A DNA stretch of 64,000 bases, from assembly GCF_004337985.1 (NCBI RefSeq), contig NC_043743.1, positions 426,228 to 490,227 of the forward strand, in the 5' to 3' direction. The translations under genes were made by a program, and so were the position numbers. The notes beneath the pieces were generated by a model, which did not search any database, was not told the DNA's origin, and was given only the letters and a program-made list of their open reading frames with translations. The DNA comes from Pyricularia pennisetigena. Its lineage: Eukaryota > Ascomycota > Sordariomycetes > Magnaporthales > Pyriculariaceae. Below, piece by piece: positions 25,625 through 36,533 of the stretch; position 1 is the first letter of the stretch, and each line of letters starts with the position of its first letter.

Positions 25625-26535
25625 CGTCTGTTTCTGGGAAGCGTGTTTTGGGGGTGGGCGGGAAAATAAAACAAGCAGCAGGGCCGGGGGGTGTTTGGTT
25701 ACTCTCCTGTTACATCTTGCAGGGCACCCTGTTCAGTTATAAGCGTAATTCTTCCAACCAAGGAAGAGCGATGTCAGGCTTGGGAGAAAATCGGTCCAAA
25801 ATAAAAAAGAAAAAAGAACCGAAAACAAAATGAAAACAATAAAATAGCATGCAAGGGGGATGCGATGTGACCGTGGGATGAAGATCGATCATTGAGCAGC
25901 AAATTGAAAAGGGTCCAAAAACATAAAGTTTAGCAAGCAGCCGACGATGATCAACAACACGCCAGGTCGATTGCCTTGGTTTCACGGGTGTGTACGCTCA
26001 CCCTTAACGCCCATAATACATACCAAGCCACCTAAAGATGATGCATGCCGTCTGCCCCATTCTCAGGCACTGCCCACTTTCCCTACGCCGCCCTCGGCTG
26101 CAGGTCAACCTTTTTTTCACGTTTCGTCAGCCGCAAAAAGGCACAAGGGTGAGATGAAATGGATGTTTGCCGTTCAGCCGTCAACTTGGTTAGCAGGGAT
26201 TGACCCCAACATCAAGAACACAAGAACAGAACAACGCCTCCTTGGTAACGAATCACGAGACGTGCCAGGAGAGAAAAAAAAAAAAGCGGGAACATACTTG
26301 TTGCAACCCCGCCATGCCATCGCATATCATCATTTTTATTTTTGATTTCCAGGTCCTTTAAAAAGACTATGAATGCATGCATGCTTTGATGATCGTCGAC
26401 GAGACCTGTCACAAACTTTGGCAGGAAACAAAGCACACAATTTCTGACTTTCCAAACAAAACAAGAAGAAACAATTACTGTCAACAGGGACAAGCGGGCT
26501 TTCACAAATAATAAAGTCCAGATAAAAAAAAAAAA
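25625..26535. other. Divergent HbrB/GON7 promoter region
   Basis: 0.9 kb between divergent genes. It has A-rich runs on the plus strand (25799-25835, 26272-26285, 26524-26535), the last one abutting the GON7 start codon. I see no gene in it. Confidence 0.6.
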
Positions 26536-26880
26536 ATGCCTAATAACATCACCACCAATAATGGTCAGGGGGTAGCGATAGTATCTGCCAGCTACAAGGG
26601 CCCCTCGGACGACAGCTTCGTCGTCAACAGGGACATCCCACTCGCCGCTGCATCATCCCAGGCTCCCGGCGATGAGACGATGAGCTTGGCAGAAAAGACC
26701 AAATTCCTCAAGGATTTACGCACATCCGTCGCTGCTGTGCAGGACCAAGTCAACAAGGAACTCACGCAGCGTATGGAGGCAGACAAGGCGCGCGAGGCCG
26801 GGACTGCTACTGCCATTACTGTCAATGAGGCCGAGGAGGAACAGAACTATGGAGAAGAGGTTGTGGACGAAGACGCTTGA
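26536..26880 (+). CDS. GON7: KEOPS/EKC complex subunit Gon7
   Basis: A small single-exon gene of 114 codons starting MPNNITTNNGQG. The core (SLAEKTKFLKDLRTSVAAVQ, then DQVNKELTQRMEADKAREAG) is the characteristic helical segment of fungal Gon7, followed by an acidic tail (NEAEEEQNYGEEVVDEDA). Gon7 is the small fifth subunit of KEOPS, which makes the universal t6A37 modification on ANN-decoding tRNAs; in yeast the complex also affects telomeres and transcription. The ATG follows directly on an A-rich leader, a good context. It is convergent with VPS39, 246 bases away. Gon7 is short and diverges fast, so similarity searches could miss it. Confidence 0.85.
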   Translation: MPNNITTNNGQGVAIVSASYKGPSDDSFVVNRDIPLAAASSQAPGDETMSLAEKTKFLKDLRTSVAAVQDQVNKELTQRMEADKAREAGTATAITVNEAEEEQNYGEEVVDEDA

Positions 26881-27034
26881 TTGTGAGCGCTTAAGAGAAA
26901 GTCAACCAGAAAAGATTACTATACGGATTGTTGGGGGAAAAAATTTATTTAGAGGATTATGACCCTAGAGGAAAAAGATGCCAACAGACCGGACGCTATG
27001 CTGTCAACAAACCCACCAAAACAATAATATAGTG

Positions 27035-27063
27035 ACACACACACACACACACACACACACACA
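27035..27063. repeat. (CA)n dinucleotide repeat
   Basis: About 14 units of AC/CA in the spacer between the convergent GON7 and VPS39 genes. Confidence 0.95.
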
Positions 27064-27126
27064 AGGTTTGGTATCAAGGTGGACAAGTTGGAACCAAGAC
27101 CGTCAATCCTTAACAACCAACACACC

Positions 27127-30100
27127 TCAATGTCCACCAACACGCCCCCAGCTCGGTCCTCTGGCATCTCTACCACCGAACCCACTCCCCATGCTTGAAC
27201 CACTCGCCGCTCTACCCAGGCAGCCATAGTGCACGACTGCATTGTCCGGCATGACCGCGACGACGCTTCCACCCAGCCGCTTGTGGCATGTCCCACAAAC
27301 CCTCTCCTCCGAGACCAAAACCCGCCGGTTACGCCCGCCACTCCCGTCCTCGCCAAGGAGCAGCTTAGACTGCGCGGCAACCATGGCCGTCTCGCGCAGC
27401 TTGGCCACCACCTTGCCCTCATTGAGAACGCTGTTGGCCGACCGGATCTGGCCGCGGAAGTATGCCTTGAGCTCTGAGATGGGGAGGGAATCCGGGATCA
27501 GTGACAGCGACGAAGAGGCCGGGAGGCGAGAGCCGTGTTTAGATAGCAGTTCTAGGGCCGGTCCAAGCTTTGGCGACGGTGCTGGGTCTGACATTTGACG
27601 TGGTGGGTCGAGGTATAATGAGAGGAGGGTATGGTAGATTGAAGGCTCGTTCTTTTCCTGATCGTCCACCGCCGCCGTCCTCGGCGAGGAGGGTTCTGCT
27701 GCTTCCGATTCCAGTTTATGTACACGGTTGCAATATCTAGGTGTGGTTTTGTCATTAGTCTGAATTGCTGGGCTCCGGGCTTCTCAACAGTCACTTACTC
27801 TTCAGCTCTTGCATAGTCCTCCATCTTGAAGACGCATATCCTCAAGGCTTCACGGTGTTGATCCATGAGCCTCAGCACAATGATTTGTGCCTCGTAAAAC
27901 GCAGGATCTGGTAAAGAAAATAAAACCCATTAGATTCATACAGGAAACATCAGCTTCAGCGCAGGGATAAATCAACTTACCATCTTTAATAGCAGTATAA
28001 GCCCTCATAACAGCATACTGTCTGCTACTATCCAGAAACCTCAACAGCCTCTGCATCATCTCATCCCACTGATTGCCCCTCTCTTTTGTCTTCAGGTGTC
28101 GGATCAGTATGTCGACCAACCGGTTGTGAAAGTCGGGCGTCATATCGTTGAGCTCAGTGATGATGTGATCCAGATACCTCACTTCGAGTTCAACATCAAT
28201 TCTCGCCAAGAAGTCCACAACCTTGTGCCTCGGCAGGGTCTCGGCATTTTCTGTATCGGCCAAAAAGATTTCCATCCCCAATTCAGGGTCTGCACGCAAA
28301 GTCCACTCGGAAAACTCGAGGATCAGGTCGATCATCTCGGGTGGCAGATTTTGCAGGTACCGCACCGTACGCTCGGGTCCATGCAGGTTGGCAGCGACAT
28401 CGCTGGGGGCATCTCCATTGCCAAACTTCTTCAGCAGCTCCAGCGCCTGCCTGTGCAGCCGTTTGCCGTAAAAGAAGTCGACGAGCTCGTTGTAGCGGTT
28501 CTGCTCTAACAGTTTGGCGTTGACCACATCCGGGTCGCAACAGTTGGGAATCCGGAACAAACTTCCTGCCAGCGCCGGTCGTGAGTACATGAAAGCCCGG
28601 AAGAGTGTCGTGTCGACCAGCCGAAAAGTAGCCTGCAGGTCCTTCTCTAACTGCTCTTCCGATTCAGACTTGTGCTCGCCGCTCAGGAGGCTGTCTGCTG
28701 TGTGGTCCGTCGAGTTGCGCGGCTTGAGCTTGCCGGTGGTCGGGTCGATGACACGTTGGAGCCGGGCACGAGCGCCAGCCAGATAGCCATTCAGCTCGAG
28801 GACGGCGTCCATTAGGTCTTTCCCCTCCAGCATACCACTGTCTGCGATTGACGACTTGCCCTTGTCACTACTGCTGCTGTTGTCGTCATCTGGATGATCG
28901 TCTTTTGTCGGTTTCTTGGATGAAGCGACGGATGCTGCATCCGAGTCTGGTTTCTTGTGCGTGAGGCCGTGACCAAGTCCCCATAATCTATTCGTGAAAC
29001 CACCTGTCTTTGCTTGTGTTGCTTGTTCCGGTTCTGGCTTCTGGTCCTTTTCTTCCTTATGTCCATCACTGCTGCCATTGGCCTCAGCTTCCTCTTCCTC
29101 GACTGCTTTTCCATCATCATCAGAGGCCGGGACTGCAGATAATTCTCCAGCGATGACAGGAGGGAACAGCCGCAGAACCCTTTCGGGTGGCGCATGGACA
29201 TCCTCCTCGTTGAATAAATCCATGCTCTGCTGGAACTTCTTCATCCGGAACAGCGATTCTGCTTTCAACATTTTGACCTCGCGCAAGACCTCTGTCTTGT
29301 TCCGCAACAAGGCATCCTCCAGCATGTTTAGTATGCTAATGGCCTCATCATATTTCCCAGCCTTGATAAGCTCATCAACCTGAGTATCGTAGTCCGTTGC
29401 GTCCATCTTCCATACACACCTGTCACTGCTGATGTGGAACCCCTTGCCACCATGCGCAAGACTGACATTTGGCGGTGGGAAGTGTAGCCCTGCGGCACCC
29501 GGCAGGTTGATGGTCTGCAGCAGGCTCAAGGTATCCGGATTTCGCACCTCCAGGCTCCCCTTGGCTGGCGGCAGCAGCGCGATCAGGTACGGGTAGCTGT
29601 ATCCAATGCTCTCGGGGGCACTCTGCCACGGTACCTGACGCTTGTGCTCCAACACCTTGCCTTCGGATGTGACGAAAACAGTGTTGATATCCTTGGCAAG
29701 TAGCATCTCGCCATCACCCAGCCGGGCGGCCAGCGGCTTCGGCATATAGCCGCCGAGCCCCATGTATCCCATGCTGTAGGCACCAAGGCGGCTGCCTGGC
29801 TCGCCCTGGCCGCCGCCAGCTATGATCTCGGTCGTCTCCTTGGTCACGACATCGACGAGGGCGTAACCAGAATTCATTCCGACGATGATATTAGTCGCGG
29901 ATGACCAGGTCAGAGTACGGATGGCCTCAGGGAGTACGACCTCTTCGACATCGCCGCTGAGCTCCGAGGTGTGCCAGCTGTACAGTAACAAGCGGCGCTT
30001 GACGGCAACGGCGAGCCGGGAGATGAACTCGGGGATGCCGGTCTGGGGGTCCTCGACGACATTGCTGGTCACGGCGAAGCAAGTAGCGTTCTTGGTCTTG

Positions 30101-30529
30101 GCTAGCGGCGCTTCGATCGGACGGAAGTTATTGAGGTCATGCAGGGAGACGGCGTAGTTGGATAGGGATACGAGCGTGTTGGCTTCTTTGATAATGGCGA
30201 GTTGCTCTATGGCGCGTGTGGAGAACTTTTCAACTTCACGTAGGAGCTCGGTTGGTTTCGCTGGAGGCTGTGTTGTGGCTGCCGTTGCGCCGTTGCCATT
30301 GCCGTTGCCATTCGTGACGTTGGTGAGGCGATAGATTTTCAGATTGCCTGTGCTGAGGCCGACAAAGATGCGGTCACCTTTTGTCATTCAATTTAGTTAC
30401 AGCTACGCAAGTATCATGGGGCGGTGAGTGTCAAGGTGTGCCCGTACTGTGTGTCTGTATGCTCTCAATCTTGAATTTGTCCTTCGGCCGGAGCTCAATG
30501 ATGGGCCGGGCCGTGAAGGCGGAGAGCAT
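27127..30529 (-). CDS. VPS39: Vacuolar sorting protein Vps39/Vam6 (HOPS subunit)
   Basis: Four minus-strand exons (30529-30448, 30377-27981, 27907-27799, 27736-27127) encode about 1065 residues. The first exon gives MLSAFTARPIIELRPKD, the usual Vps39 start, and the splice to DRIFVGLSTGNLKIYRL keeps the frame. The order is an N-terminal CNH/beta-propeller region (about 1-300), clathrin-type helical repeats, an acidic low-complexity insert (about 405-500), and a C-terminal zinc-finger-like segment with CGTCHKR and HYGC near residues 1000-1030. Vps39 is the HOPS subunit that binds Rab7/Ypt7 and tethers endosomes, autophagosomes and vacuoles; in yeast it also joins the vCLAMP vacuole-mitochondrion contact. 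The Vps39_1/Vps39_2 features rule out TGFBRAP1/Vps3 as the simplest call. Confidence 0.94.
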
Positions 30530-31516
30530 TGCGACGTCGGGCTCGCGACGAGGCCCAGCCCTGGCCGTAATGTCCGCGCGGAGAATCTAGAAATATTATT
30601 TTCTGCTACCTCATCGGCTTGATATGGGCTGATTTTGATGTTAGGTGCAGCCCTTGAGTGTGAGCAGATCGGTTGGGATTATTTTACAGCTTTGTTGTCG
30701 GTCGTAGGTTTGCGATTCATTGTTTAGCGAGCGCGGAGCGAGGCGGCATGTCGTCATGCCGAAGCTACAGTGCGTGTGTGCGCTGCATATAGTGAGCTGC
30801 AGTGAGTAGTGCTCTAATTATGACCTTTGTTCGGCAAAAGCAAGGGCAATCCAACGGTTCACCCTGCATATGATGGAATCCTCCGTATTCTTGTTTCAAT
30901 GCATCTCTTGTGTTACTATGTTTTGCAAACGGAAATTATCCAAACCTTTATTATTGTAGTGTTTTTTTTTTTTTTCTTTTTTTCCCGTCTCTTCTAAACA
31001 ACCTCTCATCTCTCGAAACACACAGAATTTCGTGTCCTCCCTTTTCGATCAAGCACTCTTATTTGCGGCCCGATCTACGCATCTCATTGCTGGCAATTCG
31101 GCCAGCGTGTATTTAATATCTGGTCTATATGTTTAGTGCTTACATAGCTGCTAAGATTACTGGACAAGTGCTTGCCAAGCTTGTCTCTGTTTTTTTCTCT
31201 TCTTCCCCGTAGGGTATGCTGTTGTATATACCTGATGTGTCTACTAGAATCCCCTCTGTTCCTGCCTCAGACGCAAGTATACTTGGACATGCAGCAGCGA
31301 TCCAATGTCAACCGACATTGTCTATATTTTGTCACCAAATTTCTTGATCTTCCTTCCTTGTCCTCTTGCTTCGTTGGCCTTCAGGGCAACCACTTTCTCT
31401 CCAAGGTCATCTGCCAAGAGCACGGTACATCGTAGAACCGGCTGATACCACCGCTTCACTAGGCTTATCCCCGGAATCATCGATCTAACCGGCATCACCT
31501 ATCAAGCAGCGGCAAC
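30530..31516. other. Divergent region between VPS39 and the HNH-like gene
   Basis: About 1 kb with a T-rich stretch at 30961-30985. No gene recognised; the short frames lack an ATG or family features. Confidence 0.55.
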
Positions 31517-33061
31517 ATGAGCACCATGGACAGGAACAGCGATAGGCTAGATAGGCTACCTAGCCCCCAGGACAGTACTGACGACCCCATGTACTCCCTC
31601 AGGATGAGATACTGCCCTTATATCCAAACTGGGCACAAAGATCGCTACTTTGATCCCATAGGCGCCCGCTAGGTGCGCGAGTATGCCATAAGTGGTGTTT
31701 CACTCTTTTACAGGGGGTTCTGGGAATACGGAGAGGCCATGTTCGGTTTCCCAGCGGGCGCTCCAGATATCCTACGAACCCCACGGAACCATTTACTTAT
31801 CCCGAAGCCACTGGACCTTGCCCTGGAACTCGGCTTCATCGCGATAGTTCCTGATGAGGACATCGCTGACCTCTCGCGTCAGGACTACAAGGTCGTTGTC
31901 CTAATTAACGTCTCGAACAACGATTCAACTTTTGCCTGGACAGACGAGCACGACAGAGACCAGCCGCTCGGCAAGTTGCATAACCGTCCACTGAAATTTT
32001 TAAACGACCGCCGTCCTGATATTATATACTTGTGGTGGCTATACCTGCGTGCCGTGTCCATCAGGGTGAGATACAATTTCAAAAAATTCCACCGGCCGGC
32101 GTGCGTCGACTGGCCATCACCAGGGAAGTTCATGCCGCGAGCGATTCTCAGGGGCTTTGTGAAAATGCTTGAGTTGGATAACTTCGGTGCAAACAATGGT
32201 TGGTGGATCATGAACAAAGCCATCGAACCATTGGAGAACCAAGACAGTGTGATGATCGAGTGTCTCGGTGTCGAGGTCATGGATCGCACGATGCCCGAGT
32301 TTGAGCGCCTCGAGAAAATCCACGACGCTATCGAAGAAGCCAGGACCCAGACCGATCGCATGACTCTTTTGGATAGATCCAAATCGACCGGGACCATGGG
32401 AGAGGTGATTGCGGAATTGGGCGAAGAAGACTTGCAGGGGAAGAAGGACAAAGCTGCATTGTCGGAAAAGTCACCGAAACCTGCCAGAAAACATTCAGTG
32501 AAGAAGTTGCAATCGCCGGCGAAGCGCCAAGCACTGAACCGAGCCCTGAAGACTGAAGATGATAGTAGTCCCCTGACTATGTCAGCACCTGAGGGCGCAC
32601 TCGAACTCTCGGCATTGAGCCGAGTGCCCCAGACGGCAACTAAAGCCCTGTTTCACAATAATGAGTTTGGCCCGCAAGCCACCTTCCAACATGATGGCGC
32701 CCAGGGCAGTAATATTCAGGACAACAGGATCCAGGATTTCGACATCCAGGGTCATGTCACCTACAATGACGTCAAACAGGAGAGCAGCGCCCAAGACGAT
32801 GGCGGTAGTGGATGGGTGAACCCAGCCCCTGTCAACACAAGGGATCTCGTTGACCCTAGGGTGAAAGCCTGGGCCGACGACCGAGCGGCCGCTTATGCAG
32901 AAGGGGCAATTGGGGAGGAAGAGGAAGGGGAAGAAGGGGACCAACAACTATTCCGTGTTGTGGATCCAGATGAACACTTCGTTGGAGTTGAGTCCAGCAC
33001 AGAAACCTCGAGCCAAGCCAGTACAAATCCCATGCAAGCTATCTTCCCCTCAATACTGTAG
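31517..33061 (+). CDS. Orphan protein with a degenerate fungal HNH-endonuclease-like domain
   Basis: An open frame runs 31673-33061 after an in-frame TAG at 31670-31672. An upstream ATG (31517) joins it without that stop if an intron 31591-31713 is removed (GT...TTTTACAG, phase correct), giving 473 residues; otherwise the first ATG is at 31739 (440 residues). The part from EYGEAMFGFPAGAPDIL to RPLKFLNDRRPDIIYLWW follows the second half of fungal HNH-2 domain proteins (pattern: NxLLI, YKVVV, then DxRPxxxYLWWxY). The expected catalytic histidines are not visible: NHLLIPKPLDLAL has proline where a His-Asp is usual, and no AHI motif precedes it. The C-terminal half is charged and disordered with a Lys-rich patch. 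It could be a repurposed or decaying member of an expanded family. Confidence 0.5.
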
Positions 33062-33515
33062 CGACCGTTACGCACTCGAGAAGGCTTCAGGAGCAACAGC
33101 CTGCAAACATGCTCGGTAGAAGCTGGGATTGTGTCAAGAACCGGGCCCTCGGGTCTGACCTACATCCGGACGTAATCGGAAGAAGAGACTGAAGGAGTAA
33201 GACGCGGGAAGAGGCGGCCTCGGAAGCGTGAAGCCACAGCAACGGTTGCACGATGTGCCTAAATCAGACAAGTACATAGCCGATAACAATAAACAATAAA
33301 GCGTACGTCATTTGAGGTGTTTAGCCAATGATCAGTTTGCGTTACTATAAAGAGAAAAAGAAAAAGAAATGGGTATTCTGGTGTTCTCTGCTAGGCTGTT
33401 TATACTAGACGGTATTAGTACATTCTTTTTCATTTCCAGAAAAAAAGAAACAAATACACACATCCCCGTAGGACGCAGCTACTATGCTTCTCGCCAAGAT
33501 GGGTTATAATGTCGT
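33062..33515. other. Convergent spacer between the HNH-like gene and TilS
   Basis: A spacer with A-rich patches near 33350-33370 and 33440-33455. No gene recognised. Confidence 0.55.
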
Positions 33516-35870
33516 CTATGCCGTGCCGATATGTGCTAACCTCCCTTTCGCCGCCGCCCTCCCAGGCGCGGCAACGCCCCTGACGATCGGCGGCTTCCTG
33601 ACCCTCGTCACGGCATGTTTCCTTCTGGGTCTGAGGAACCTCAGACGCCTCTTGTCGACGCGCGTGCCCTGCTTGTGCCCGAAGCCGACGACGGCCAGCA
33701 TGCTGTCGATCCTCGTGCGCTCCAGGTTCCGGGGCACGGCGCGGTCGACCTTGCGGAAGCGGAACTCGCACCGCAGCCAGTGGTCGAAGCTGGGCAGGCA
33801 CATGTCCAGGGTCGGCAGGGAGATGATGTGCATCTCGTCACGGGAGGACTCGATCAGGCGCATGATTTCCTCCTGGCGCGCGCGGCTCGGGCGCGTATGC
33901 GGATGATCCCGTATGTCAGGATCCTGGACCCAGGAGATGGGCCCGGAGACGTATACGGCAGGGAGGGTCCAGCGGAGCTTGTTGGCGGCGTAGCGCTTGA
34001 GCAGGTCATCGAGGCGGCGGCGGGAGGCGTCGTCGGGCAGGCCGTCGCGGAAGTGCCGGAGGTACGGCAGGGCCAAGGGTCCGACGTGCACGTTGATGGG
34101 CAGGCGGTGACGGACCGAGACCCAGAAGCGGCCGCCGTCGTAGGGGAGGAAGCGGTGGCGGCGCGAGACGGCACCCAAGCGGTCCTGGATCGTGTCGGGC
34201 GAGCACCACCATTGTTTCTTGTCCGGGAAGTCCCAGGCCGATACGCGGCTGCGGAACTGGACCGAAGGGAGGGGCTCGCGGGCCGGTGAATTATGGGGCG
34301 CCCGGGCCAGCTGCCACCTCAGCCTCTGGTTCGGGTCTTTGGCTTTGGGCTGCATGGGGACGCAGTGCACTCCGCTGATGACGAACGATTTGGGCGGAGT
34401 TGGGGCTGCCTCGTCGGTGGCGGAGGTTGTTTTCTCGGCGAGTGAGGGGAGGACTCGACCCACAAAGGGCTGCAAGTCCTCTGCAGTCGGCAAAGCGGAC
34501 TGTGGGGAGACTATGCGCAGGAGGCGACGGAAGGCTTGGGCCGCGGCTATTGCCTTGTTCTCTAGGGCGACTTGACGCCAGCGGGCCGTGTATATGGAGT
34601 GCTTTCGGCGCGGGCCAGGACGGCTGAGATTGGGGAATTCAACCATAATGGACCCGACATTGGGATGGAACTCGTAGAGGACGAATCGGTTAAAAATCCG
34701 ATCTGCTTCTTGATTCTGAAGCTCCAATCGACGCCGGATGCGGCTGGACATGGCCAGGATGGCTGGCTTTTGCAGCGCGACTGGCATCTTGTAGTGCTTG
34801 ACCATGTGACGGATAGCGTTTCGCGGCGTGAGTGTCACGTCCTTGTTTGTACTATCCTCGAACCACGGGACACCGTTCTCCAGGCATGTCGCAATTATGC
34901 GGTCTTTGGAGAACTCGAGCATCGGCCGGTACAGCATGGTGCCGCCGTCCTCTACCCGGCAAGGCTCCAACTCAGGGGCTCCTCTTTTGGGGAAATTCTC
35001 AGTACCAGAAAGAGAATCGAGGTAGTCGCGCACGGCAGAGCCCGTCTCGGGGCTGGAAGAGGGCGGACTATGAAGCTCATGCATCATCTGCTCCCTTAAG
35101 GCGGTCCGGATCGCCTTGCTCTCGGTTGTAGTGGGATTAAACCTGTAGAGCGGATTGCGATAGTTCTGGTCGTCTATAAGACCACTCTCATACGAGCCGT
35201 GAATGTCTTGGGTGTGCGGAAGCTGGTTGGCGGCCGGGATGCCGACTAGCCCACGCGGGCCGTGGCCGTCCATGAGGCGCATCAGCAGCCACTCATACTG
35301 ATCGTCCTCGTGATGGGCCAAGAAAAGCGACATGGACCGTTCATGCAACATATGCTGGGCAAAAAGGCGGTAGCGTTGCTCCCGCGCCACCGTCTCGAAG
35401 TTTGGAATGTCCTGCGGACGGATGAACTTCAGCCTGCTGTCGTCTCGCGAAGCGTCCTTGCCCATGCCAGAAGGCTCACCGTGATTGGGCATGCGATCCC
35501 TATTCAGCTTGTTCCACATAATTTTTGCGATGACCGGCCTCATCTTCAGGTGCTCACGCAGATAATCGGCGACGGTCCTGGCCTCGCGATAGCTGTGCCT
35601 GCGATAGTCGTGGTCGACAATCATGGGCAAGAAGCGGAGCACCCGGTGGTCGGCCACCCGCATGGATGGGTCGAGACGGCGAACTTCGGAGCATAGCCAT
35701 GCCATGGCCATCGAGTCCACACCTCCGCTGATGGCTAGGGTGACGGGAATGGGCATATTGGAGCGCGCCGTGTGCATCCGAGGCCGGCAGAGGGCCTGGA
35801 CGACATCGGCGAACTCGCTGGGCCGAATCGGCCGCGCACTTTGGTGCAACACATGTGGAATCGTGCCCAT
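33516..35870 (-). CDS. tilS: tRNA(Ile)-lysidine synthetase-like protein (TilS family)
   Basis: One exon of 784 codons. The N-terminal half has the PP-loop ATPase motif SGGVDS at residues 48-53, then RYRLFAQHMLHER, LAHHEDDQYEWLLMRL and GHGPRGLVGI. These match TilS, which adenylates and then attaches lysine to C34 of tRNA-Ile(CAU) so that it reads AUA. A second conserved block (YRPMLEFSKDRI, VPWFEDSTNKD) fits the domain that holds the tRNA. In fungi the only plausible substrate is the mitochondrial tRNA, so I infer mitochondrial action, though no clear presequence precedes the PP-loop domain. The protein is far longer than bacterial TilS (about 430), with an Arg-rich C-terminal half of no known domain. 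It is divergent from PET8. Confidence 0.85.
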   Translation of the reverse strand: MGTIPHVLHQSARPIRPSEFADVVQALCRPRMHTARSNMPIPVTLAISGGVDSMAMAWLCSEVRRLDPSMRVADHRVLRFLPMIVDHDYRRHSYREARTVADYLREHLKMRPVIAKIMWNKLNRDRMPNHGEPSGMGKDASRDDSRLKFIRPQDIPNFETVAREQRYRLFAQHMLHERSMSLFLAHHEDDQYEWLLMRLMDGHGPRGLVGIPAANQLPHTQDIHGSYESGLIDDQNYRNPLYRFNPTTTESKAIRTALREQMMHELHSPPSSSPETGSAVRDYLDSLSGTENFPKRGAPELEPCRVEDGGTMLYRPMLEFSKDRIIATCLENGVPWFEDSTNKDVTLTPRNAIRHMVKHYKMPVALQKPAILAMSSRIRRRLELQNQEADRIFNRFVLYEFHPNVGSIMVEFPNLSRPGPRRKHSIYTARWRQVALENKAIAAAQAFRRLLRIVSPQSALPTAEDLQPFVGRVLPSLAEKTTSATDEAAPTPPKSFVISGVHCVPMQPKAKDPNQRLRWQLARAPHNSPAREPLPSVQFRSRVSAWDFPDKKQWWCSPDTIQDRLGAVSRRHRFLPYDGGRFWVSVRHRLPINVHVGPLALPYLRHFRDGLPDDASRRRLDDLLKRYAANKLRWTLPAVYVSGPISWVQDPDIRDHPHTRPSRARQEEIMRLIESSRDEMHIISLPTLDMCLPSFDHWLRCEFRFRKVDRAVPRNLERTRIDSMLAVVGFGHKQGTRVDKRRLRFLRPRRKHAVTRVRKPPIVRGVAAPGRAAAKGRLAHIGTA

Positions 35871-36533
35871 TCCATCACAATCTTGCTCCTGGTCTGTTGT
35901 AACGGTGTGGATGTTTTTTTCTTCCCCCAGTCCACTAGGTTGTTGGATTCTGCGCCTTTGGGGAACGTCTGTTTGGTGGTAATCATTACAGCTTTGATCC
36001 CCAGCTTTACAGTGGGGTTACCACTGATCGAACGCCATCGATGGCCCTAGCTCCCTGTTCATTTTTGCATGACAGGGATACGACTGCCGCTAATTCAACC
36101 AGCCACAGTAGCTACCAGACCCCTAGAACCACCTTTGCCTCCGTAACCGCCGCTCGGGGACCGTTATCAGTCGCGTCTGCTCCGACTCCGCTCTGGTTTT
36201 CGCGTCGCTAGGCCGGGATGACCTCACCTTTACGGCAAATTAAATCCCAATTGGAAAAAAAAACGGCGTTCAGTATGCTGAACCTCGCATTGGCAAACGA
36301 CATTACCGTCCCCATGAAATTCTAAACGTAACCGCTCTTTTATAAAACACAATGATGACTTTACAAGCCTCCTAAGTGTTGTTCATAATTTTGCTCTGGC
36401 CAATTTCTTAGTACATTTATTTGATTGTGCTGTTTCTACCCCAGTTGCTCTTTTTCTTTCCGGCTGCCTCGGCCTCGTCCCGCCTAATCCTTCCGTCCTC
36501 CCCGACCTAATCAAGAAGCTTGAATCGATCACA
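35871..36533. other. Divergent TilS/PET8 promoter region
   Basis: 0.66 kb between divergent genes; both promoters must lie here. An A run at 36256-36263 and a T/C-rich PET8 leader are visible. No other feature. Confidence 0.6.

Noticed and set aside
26949..27126. C-terminal extension frame beyond the VPS39 stop
   Set aside because: It belongs to a different reading frame running through the CA repeat; the Vps39 frame ends cleanly at 27127.
32582..33906. Open frames antisense to the HNH-like gene and to the TilS gene
   Set aside because: They overlap better-supported genes and read as arbitrary proline/arginine-rich sequence.
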